A stretch of 64,000 nt of DNA from NCBI GenBank assembly GCA_021399435.1, contig JAJTUP010000033.1:62001-126000 (forward strand), given 5' to 3'. This document shows positions 57,693 to 64,000 of the stretch, piece by piece. The stretch is from Diaporthe sp. PMI_573. Its lineage: Eukaryota > Ascomycota > Sordariomycetes > Diaporthales > Diaporthaceae. The first letter of the stretch is position 1; the number at the start of each line of letters is the position of its first letter. The notes below the pieces were generated by a model. It was not told the origin of the DNA, ran no database searches, and saw only the letters and a program-made list of their open reading frames with translations. The position numbers and the translations under genes were made by a program.

Positions 57693-58407
57693 TTTTTCGG
57701 CGCCGTGGTTGAGGCTATCGGGAAAGAAGATTGTCTGCTCGGGAACAACGTCCCGGCTCCTTTCCCGTTGACCACGGGGCACACGACATTTTAAATCCCG
57801 CTGATGCCTCGGAAGCCTTGGAAAGGGCCAAGTCCAGCTAGAATCCAAGTATCCATATGAGGACCATCACGAGATTGGGGCCCCACCGTCTGCGATAAGC
57901 CCATTGGGCGTGGGGAGATCCAGAGCGGATACTGCATCTGTGTATCGGGTTTGTCTCTGAGTCCCACCAAATATTGTGCTCTTAGAGTCGAGTCATTATG
58001 ATTGAGGGACCGCATGCTAGGCACCTAGGTGTTTACCCGCTGCGCAATCTTTCCTCAGACAGAGAGTGCGTTTGTAGGTGCTCTCTGGTGTCCTGTCGGG
58101 TTCCATCCTTCTCAAGCGATCATCATGACGTTCTCAGAATATCTCCTAGCCAAATCCACTCAACAATTTCTTGAGTCTGAAAAGGTCCTCGAGCTCTTTC
58201 TTGGGTTTCGGGAGACAGGCATGCCACGGCACTCTCGAGAGGCATCTTCTAAATTGCTGCTGTCGTCGTTATCACTAGAACTAGCAATGATGTTTAGCCT
58301 CTGCGCCAGAAAACCGCATTGAAATAGCCACAAGCAACCTTCCCGTGGTCCGCGCTTCCGCTAGTGATGTAGAACTTTTCCCCTTGCCCCATCCATGCAG
58401 CCTTGCC
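57693..58407. other. promoter of the GH30 gene and spacer
   Basis: No gene was seen between the GH30 start codon and the stop codon of the lactone oxidase, which is transcribed in the same direction. Confidence 0.5.
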
Positions 58408-60009
58408 TCAGTTCTCCGCCATCCTTCCCTGCCAGAACCAGCCCTTGCCCCTCTTGAGCACCCTGTTCTGCTCCCTCTCCTCCAAAGGCAGGGGGCTGTC
58501 ACCGCCCAGCACATATCGTCGGTGCCAACTGCCAACGAACAAGCCCCTAGGATCTGTCTTATCCCTCACCATCCTCCATGCGTCGAGGTCCTCGCCATAC
58601 ATGGCCTCCACGTCCTTGACGTTCACCTGGGCAAAGTTCTTGGCCCAGTGTGGCTTGCCACCAAGGTCGCGCATGAGCCATTCGAATGCCTCGTAGTAGC
58701 GCTCCAGCGAGGGCGGGTCCAGGTCGTAGGGCCTGTAGAGCGTCGCGTTCAGGTACAGGGTCGGCCCGTCCTTGCAGGTCGGGTCCAGGTAGGGCCGGGA
58801 CTCGATGCCTGTGCCATCCGTGTTGCCCAGGAACCGCGACGTGTCAGTTACACGCACCTCGAGGGGCGCGTGCACCCACAGGCCGCGGCTGCTGAAGGGA
58901 ATGCGGTGGTCGCAGTAGTCGCGGTCGCCAGGCTGCAGGTTGTTGAGCCAGCAGGACAGCCTCCTGATTGCCTCGGGCCCCTTGCCCAGCGGGATAGCCC
59001 ACTCGTTGACGTACTGGCTGTACAGGCAGTTCATGAGCAGGGCCTTGCGCTGCGACTGCACCGCTGAGGTGGTGCTCCCGTCGCGGAAGCCGTACTGCAT
59101 GCCGAAGACGAACCATTCCACCCAGGGCAGGACGCGCGGCACGTAGTGGGCTAGCCACAAGAGGTTGTGGTAGACAAGGTAGCCCAGAGTCCCGTCGTAG
59201 CCGTTGCGCGGGGGGTCGCGGTGCGGCTCGGTCGTCACGTTGGCGGTCCAGACTACGGAGCGGCGCGTGTATGGGAACCACCAAACGCGGACAAAGTGGC
59301 CGCGGTCCCAGAGTGTGGAGTTCCAGTCGCGGAACATGACGGCATCAGAGTCGACAGTCTGGGCCCACTTGAGCGAGTAGGCCGAGGAGGTCTGGAACTT
59401 GATCTCGACGATGATGCCCAGTGCGCCGAGCGACAGCAGCGCGGCGCGGAACAGCTCGTTGTTGTCGGTGCGGCTGCAGGTGCGGGCCTGGCCGTCGGCA
59501 GTGACGATCACCAGCTCGACGATGGACTGGCTGATGAGCCCATACCGCAAGGAGGAGCCGTGGGTGCCGGTGGAGATGACGCCGGCGGCGGACTGCTCGT
59601 TGATGCTGCCCAGGTTGGGCATGGCCAGGCCCATACGGTCGAGCTCCTGGCCGAGCTGCCACAGGCGGATGCCAGCCTGGAAGTGGACGATGTTGGTGCC
59701 GGCGTCATGATGGATGATGTCGCGCAGGTCGTCGAGGTTGACGAGCCATGAAGAGGTGCAGGTCAGGTCAGAGGGCGAGTGGCCGGCGCCGGTGGTGGTG
59801 ATGCGCCGCCTGCACTGGCGGGCGAGGTTGACGGCTTTCTGGACCTCACGGACGGACTGGGGCCGGACATACAGTTCGGGCTTGGTTGTGAAGGTGCGGG
59901 CCCAGGTCTTGTGGGCGTGAGTGGTGGTGGCGCGGAAGGGGATGTTGTCAGATGAGTGCTTCTGGATGGTGTCTCGCACCCGCTGGTCGAGGGTTGAGAG
60001 GTCCATCAT
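58408..60009 (-). CDS. ALO1: D-arabinono-1,4-lactone oxidase
   Basis: FAD enzyme that oxidises D-arabinono-1,4-lactone to D-erythroascorbate with release of H2O2, the last step of the fungal ascorbate-analogue pathway; in yeast it is mitochondrial. A single exon of 534 codons (533 residues), full family length. The N-terminal FAD-binding PCMH-type domain shows RPQSVREVQKAV, TTGAGHSPSD and GVISTGTHGSS. The C-terminal ALO domain has EWFVFGMQYG, the WVHAPLEVRV region and the diagnostic GGKPHWAKNF, ending near DPRGLFVGSWHRRYV. There are two adjacent ATGs (60009 and 60006); either may be used. It has no obvious presequence. It is divergent from the SRPBCC gene at 61219. Confidence 0.93.
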   Translation of the reverse strand: MMDLSTLDQRVRDTIQKHSSDNIPFRATTTHAHKTWARTFTTKPELYVRPQSVREVQKAVNLARQCRRRITTTGAGHSPSDLTCTSSWLVNLDDLRDIIHHDAGTNIVHFQAGIRLWQLGQELDRMGLAMPNLGSINEQSAAGVISTGTHGSSLRYGLISQSIVELVIVTADGQARTCSRTDNNELFRAALLSLGALGIIVEIKFQTSSAYSLKWAQTVDSDAVMFRDWNSTLWDRGHFVRVWWFPYTRRSVVWTANVTTEPHRDPPRNGYDGTLGYLVYHNLLWLAHYVPRVLPWVEWFVFGMQYGFRDGSTTSAVQSQRKALLMNCLYSQYVNEWAIPLGKGPEAIRRLSCWLNNLQPGDRDYCDHRIPFSSRGLWVHAPLEVRVTDTSRFLGNTDGTGIESRPYLDPTCKDGPTLYLNATLYRPYDLDPPSLERYYEAFEWLMRDLGGKPHWAKNFAQVNVKDVEAMYGEDLDAWRMVRDKTDPRGLFVGSWHRRYVLGGDSPLPLEEREQNRVLKRGKGWFWQGRMAEN

Positions 60010-61218
60010 CCCGGTGTCGATCCAGAAGTGAGAGCCGGGACAAGCTTGCCGTTAGGGGCGGAGGACGGGGTCTATGGGACGGTTTTGTATCCTAGTCTGG
60101 GCTGATGATGAGTCGTAAGTTGTAACCAGGGCTGAGATTGAGGATCGATCACGCTAGAGGATATCCACAGGCCAGGATAGGATGTTTCGACGGCGCAACG
60201 CTGCGAGTCAAGATGCCCTGCTCTCATGCGCCTGTGGCTGAGAGTAGACGAGATCGGTTCCGAGCCTCCAGGCAACGCAGAAATTTGTCATTCGTAAGCA
60301 GTTTGAACCGGGTCTAGACCTCTATCGAATGGTGCTGTGGTGTGGGTGGTCGCTGGACCAGACAAGGCGTTTCCGGGCCCTTCGGATCTGGCTGGGGCAA
60401 GTCACCGGTGAGCGTGCCTGGAAGCTCCGACGAGACTGTGTGTAGACGCCATTGTGCCACCTGGGGTTTCTATCTGTGGGATGGGTGGGTTGCTGTCGAG
60501 GCGGGAGATGGAATTGGGTGAAACAAGAGGTTTGACGGAGGACAGATTCATGAACAAAGGTCGATGATTGCTGCATTACATCCATCAACCAGTTCCGGTT
60601 TAGCGCCATCTGTCAGCCCTGGGCCCAGGGCCCCAGGGCCTAGGTTTCGACCCCACATGCCTGCAGCAATTCAGTCGTCAGCTCTTGGGGACTGCCAAGG
60701 CCGTGGGACCCGTCCAACGCCTGCGGCCGTCTTTGTCAATCCCAGACGCAGGATGAGAATGAGTTTGGGACTGAGTAATTGTGAGATAGAGAGTTCCCGG
60801 TCTTTGTTGACCGCCTGCGATAACGTTGATGATTGCGCATGATGCGTGGTAGAACGCGGACGGCGGTGTGTGGACCCGACTAGGATATCCTGTAGTAAGC
60901 TTCATGTATATTACTCTGTCTCAAACGAGCATCCATTCCTCCTCTTTGCTGTTGCTGGATATGACCTGTTCTCTCAAAGCACCCAGAGCGAGAGCCCTGG
61001 GCGGGTCGGGGTCGGAGGGGTCACGAGCTGGAGGGGTCATCGAGAGCTGTTATCCCCAAAGGGCAAGGAGCTTGGGCCGGCTTGATCGCCAGAGGCTCCT
61101 TCAATGGTTCGGCCGGGATCTGGCTCCCGCCCTCGTCCACCCGTCCCGTCCATCCGTCTTAGCATCCTCCGCACGGGCGACCAGACGACGTCCGTGAGCG
61201 CATCACAAGACACACGCA
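60010..61218. promoter_or_regulatory. divergent spacer, ALO1 / SRPBCC gene
   Basis: 1.2 kb without a convincing gene, presumably carrying both promoters. No specific site was identified. Confidence 0.4.
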
Positions 61219-61926
61219 ATGGCTTCTCCCGCAGACGCAGACTCGACATTCACCACCAGCAACCCGCCCGTCCCGCGCGACACCAAGGGCTCCATCCCCT
61301 CTCACACCGTCGCGACCCCAACCTTCGGCCCCGGCGGATCCTTCTCCATCGTCGTCTCCATCAACATCGCCGCACCGCCCGACACCGTCTTCACCGTCCT
61401 GACAGAACACAAAAAGTGGCCCGACTGGAATCGCTTCATCCCCAGGCTCACCGTCACCTCCAGCCCGGGCCCAGCCGAGGCCTCGCCCGACGCCGGCGCC
61501 CTCGAGACGCTCATACAACGTGACGATGGCTCCACCTACCTGAAAAGGGACACCAGGATGGACTTCGATGTCAACCTCGACCCGGAGACCACCGCCCCGG
61601 CCGCCGGCGGCAGGAAGACGAGTATACACGTCACCCTGCTGGAGCCCTACGACCACGCCGGGAGGAAGGGCTGGCGCATCGCGTGGAAGCCGACCGGCTA
61701 CCCCGGCATGGCCCTGCGCGGGGAGCGCGTGCAGGAGTTTGTCGACGACGGCAAGGGCGGCACCGAGTACACTTGCTGGGAGACCATGTACGGCTTCCTG
61801 GGCCCCGTCGTGAGGATGACTACCGGCGCAAAGCTCGAGAGGTGTTTCCAGTGCTGGGCTGAGGACCTGAAGAAGAGGTCCGAGGAGCGCGTCAGGGCCG
61901 AGGCTGCCCCTCCGCTGGGCGAGTGA
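61219..61926 (+). CDS. SRPBCC (START-like/polyketide cyclase-type) fold protein
   Basis: A single exon of 235 residues. After a ~40-residue Thr/Pro/Ser-rich N-terminus the SRPBCC core begins: FSIVVSINIAAPPDTVFTVLTEHKKWPDWNRFIPRL (quoted in part: SINIAAPPDTVF, KKWPDWNRF), the hallmark strand-helix with the W-P-x-W-N motif. Strands around SIHVTLLEPY, WRIAWKPTGYPGM and EYTCWETMYG follow, then a long C-terminal helix KLERCFQCWAEDLKKRSEERVRAE. Such proteins bind hydrophobic ligands in a deep cavity; no catalytic residues are evident, so the ligand and role are unknown. The ATG context is GCAATGG. Confidence 0.85.
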   Translation: MASPADADSTFTTSNPPVPRDTKGSIPSHTVATPTFGPGGSFSIVVSINIAAPPDTVFTVLTEHKKWPDWNRFIPRLTVTSSPGPAEASPDAGALETLIQRDDGSTYLKRDTRMDFDVNLDPETTAPAAGGRKTSIHVTLLEPYDHAGRKGWRIAWKPTGYPGMALRGERVQEFVDDGKGGTEYTCWETMYGFLGPVVRMTTGAKLERCFQCWAEDLKKRSEERVRAEAAPPLGE

Positions 61927-62186
61927 GGCCTCGTCTGGCGAGGGCCCAAGTGAGTGGGGATGACGGGTTTATTGGTTCAAAAGTCACCGACAACGTGCAC
62001 GCGGGGGCATTGCGAAAGACGTCGTCCGCCCTGGGCATAGTATGGTCCCTCTCAGAGGCTATATTGTGTCTCGACCCTTGGTAGCTATAGGAGTATCTAA
62101 TGCGTTAATGTGAAGACACTGCTGTCAAGACTATCCCTCGTTCTATTGTCTGACTCGATTCGTCCTTGACACGACTCCCCCTAACC
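61927..62186. other. convergent 3' spacer
   Basis: A short spacer between the SRPBCC and Dabb gene stops. Nothing was recognised. Confidence 0.5.
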
Positions 62187-62582
62187 CTACTTGATGTCAA
62201 TGACCGGGGCCGACTCGGCGTAGACAGTCAGAGGCGGCTCCGACAACCCAAGCTCCCTGGCGGTCTTCTTGAGCTCCTGGTGGCTCGCGTCGGCCTCGTC
62301 GTAGTACTTCATGTCGTCGAGGTTGTAGAACGACGACTGCGCAACAATAGTATAACCCTTGGAGCGCGGGTCGTCATGGGCGGCCCCGGCGCTCATGTAG
62401 GCGATATAAGGCTTGCCGTCCTGAAGTGTCCCGTCAGAGGCTGCGGGTTCCTATGTCTCGTTCACAACTCGGCTTACCCTGTTCTGCTCCTTGGCAAGCT
62501 TCTCGTACGCTGCGAGCAGCTTGGCCTGGTTCTCGGCTCCGTCGAGCTTGAAGAGGGTGGTGCGGTTGATGAGCTTGGACAT
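62187..62582 (-). CDS. stress-response A/B barrel (Dabb) domain protein
   Basis: Exons on the minus strand: 62582..62478 and 62420..62187; intron 62421-62477 (GTAAGC...TTCAG, phase 0). The 112-residue product is one dimeric alpha+beta barrel domain: LINRTTLFKLDGAENQAKLL, then across the intron DGKPYIAYMSAGAAHDDPRSKGYTIVAQ (in part), the helix DMKYYDEADASHQELKK, and the end strand PPLTVYAESAPV. Family members are small cytosolic proteins induced by stress or acting as cyclase-like enzymes; the function here is unknown. A longer in-frame ATG at 62729 adds ~49 residues without domain similarity and was not chosen. Confidence 0.87.
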
Positions 62583-63697
62583 GTTGTCGGTCTGGGTGGC
62601 AATGATTCTGATAGCGATGCTGGCAATGTTGGTCTCGGTGCTTGATTCTGCTGTGCTCTGATGTCGTTGCTGAAAATCGTACTCGATGGGAGCCCGATTT
62701 ATATACAGGCGGGATCGACGGAATGACACCTAGAGCATATGGGGCACCATTGCCGAGGGACGCGAACTGCCCCTCTTGTCACGTCCCGGAATGAACAAAG
62801 GAGCCCGCCCAGCGCGCACGAGAACGACAACTCCGGTGGTATCACTCAATGCCCAGGCAGACATAAATGCGCAAAAACGCATGAATCTGACGAGGACCTC
62901 ATGTCCGCATGAATCTGACAGCAGGCCGACCGGGGATTTCAGCCTGTTGCATGAATGCGAGGTGGCAGTGTGTGCCTCGACCTGCGGCCCTCCGACAGGC
63001 TCGGCCCCCAAGCTGCCAGGCACCGCCCGCGAAAGGATCCGGAGAATTCGGTCCCGACCGACTTGCTCCGGCGCGGACTTCCCCCAAGACCACGTCACGG
63101 GCGGAGATTAATGGAGGCTGCACTGAGAGCTTTGTGATACTGTAAATATCTGTCGCCTTCGGTTGCCGTTGCTTAAGCGCTGGCAAATAAGGAGCACGTC
63201 AACGTCACTACAACTTTGCAAGGCCCCCCAAATACCTCCGTACCAACCGGCGCACATGATGACGCACTCTCAGAGCCAGATTTTGTAGCACAGGAAAGCA
63301 TAAGAGCAGCTCGTCACTGCTGGAATGTTGAACCTCAGAAGACAGTAGTTGTCTACCTCGGTAACTAATTAATGAATTCTCGCCCGGTTGGACTAGCCAG
63401 ACTCTCGTTGCTGGAATGTTGTCCGAAATAAGAGCAAATTGAGAAAGCAAGTATCGTTGTGATGGGTCATGAGGCGTAGTCCGTAGATGTATTCCACGTG
63501 TCCCCTGTGGAATGCCAGATTGAAGTTGCCCTCGGCATTCGTCAAGTTTAGCAGCTCCTCGGCTTAGCACTACGTATTCACTCCAAACGACGGCTGAGCC
63601 TGTCGACAGCTCGGATTGCTGTTCGAAGCTGTGTGTCGTCACGTAATTGGCCATGCCAGAAGTCGCGGAACAAGATGACAAAAGAATTGGTGAATCG
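62583..63697. other. intergenic spacer
   Basis: Promoter of the Dabb gene and the 3' flank of the next gene. Open frames here lack domains and are out of frame with the flanking genes. Confidence 0.45.
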
Positions 63698-64000
63698 CTA
63701 CTCCACCTCATAGCCTTCCTCTTGCTGCTGCATGAGTTGAATTCCACGAGCGATCTGCACCAAGTCTAGGATTGGTGCTTTTGGGTGAGATCGAAGAGTC
63801 ATAGACGGCCATGCTGAATCTCTATATGGTTTGCGGCTTGCTCTTACGATTCTTGGCGAGAGCTTCCGCTTCGGCCACCTTGTCTTCCGGCAGCAGGACC
63901 CCAACAATTACGTAGAGGAGATCATCTTCAGCACCTTCAATTCGCAGGGCCTCCGCCGAGAGAGGGCCACCAGCTCCCGATGGATTCTTCTGTTCGTTTC
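63698..64000 (-). CDS. 3' end of an unidentified gene, cut by the window edge
   Basis: Two exons on the minus strand, 64000..63848 and 63777..63698, join across a 70-nt intron (GTAAGA...AAAAG, phase 1). The readable end is about 76 residues: an acidic segment with LRIEGAEDDLLYVIVGVLLPEDKV (in part, VIVGVLLPEDKV), a helix AEAEALAKN, then PPILDLVQIARGIQLMQQQ and EEGYEVE. No family was recognised. The coding call rests on the clean splice and protein-like composition. Confidence 0.5.

Noticed and set aside
59167..59751. 194-codon plus-strand frame over the lactone oxidase
   Set aside because: It is antisense to a full-length, motif-rich gene; its Val/Gly/Ala-rich composition is typical of a mirror frame.
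63208..63747. 179-codon minus-strand frame near the right end
   Set aside because: It is out of frame with the spliced gene ending at 63698, starts inside that exon and has no recognisable domain.
1..64000. A secondary-metabolite or other multi-gene cluster
   Set aside because: No synthase, synthetase, terpene cyclase or tailoring set is present; the two MFS genes and the transcription factor are scattered among housekeeping genes.

Overview
The window is nuclear DNA of a filamentous ascomycete (Pezizomycotina, most likely Sordariomycetes; species not identifiable by eye). The evidence is short spliceosomal introns (about 50-135 nt, GTRNGN donors, CTRAY branch points, YAG acceptors), GC-rich genes separated by AT-rich and repeat-bearing spacers, a fungal C2H2 + Zn2Cys6 transcription factor, a D-arabinono-1,4-lactone oxidase and an Skt5-type chitin synthase regulator. 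Exon coordinates below were worked out by joining reading frames across consensus splice sites; none is backed by transcript data.

Layout. 0-2.2 kb: 3' part of an Skt5/Chs4-like Sel1-repeat protein ending in a CaaX box, followed by an in-frame tail that could be an alternative C-terminus. 3.5-5.3 kb: two nuclear genes for mitochondrial proteins, head to head: a mitochondrial pyruvate carrier subunit (-) and the complex I 10.5-kDa/B8 subunit (+). 6.4-11.8 kb: a 1,759-residue, mostly disordered protein of unknown function (-). 12.9-13.9 kb: an Fmp46/DUF1687 thioredoxin-like protein (-) and tRNA-Gly(UCC). 15.2 kb: a small secreted cysteine-containing protein. 15.8-19.5 kb: a gene-free stretch. 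19.5-22.6 kb: phosphopantothenate-cysteine ligase (-) divergent from an Mpv17/PMP22 membrane protein (+). 23.7-28.8 kb: two MFS transporters (MFSD10/TetA-like; Dal5-like anion:cation symporter) flanking a tRNA-Arg-like locus.

28.8-38.6 kb is accessory in character: minisatellites, dispersed repeats, a decaying multi-finger C2H2 gene, and a 6.5-kb spacer ahead of a predicted N-myristoylated disordered protein (38.6-42.1 kb). 44.6 kb: a small disordered protein. 46.6-49.8 kb: a six-exon C2H2/Zn2Cys6 transcription factor. 50-55.9 kb is a repeat and relic zone: the inverted partner of a repeat seen at 30.5 kb, a GC-rich orphan ORF abutting extremely AT-rich DNA, a truncated NAD-glutamate dehydrogenase fragment, and a 973-bp foldback element with long terminal inverted repeats and RIP-like asymmetry. 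55.9-62.6 kb returns to ordinary genes: a GH30 glycosidase with a predicted GPI-anchor tail, D-arabinono-1,4-lactone oxidase, an SRPBCC-fold protein and a Dabb stress-response protein. The window ends inside a further minus-strand gene.

No biosynthetic gene cluster, CRISPR array or clearly novel multi-gene system was found. The least ordinary signals are a degenerate 15-bp minisatellite family scattered over six loci, the foldback element, the possible CaaX-switching splice of the Skt5-like gene, and the GPI-tailed GH30 enzyme, which only appears when a last small exon is recognised.
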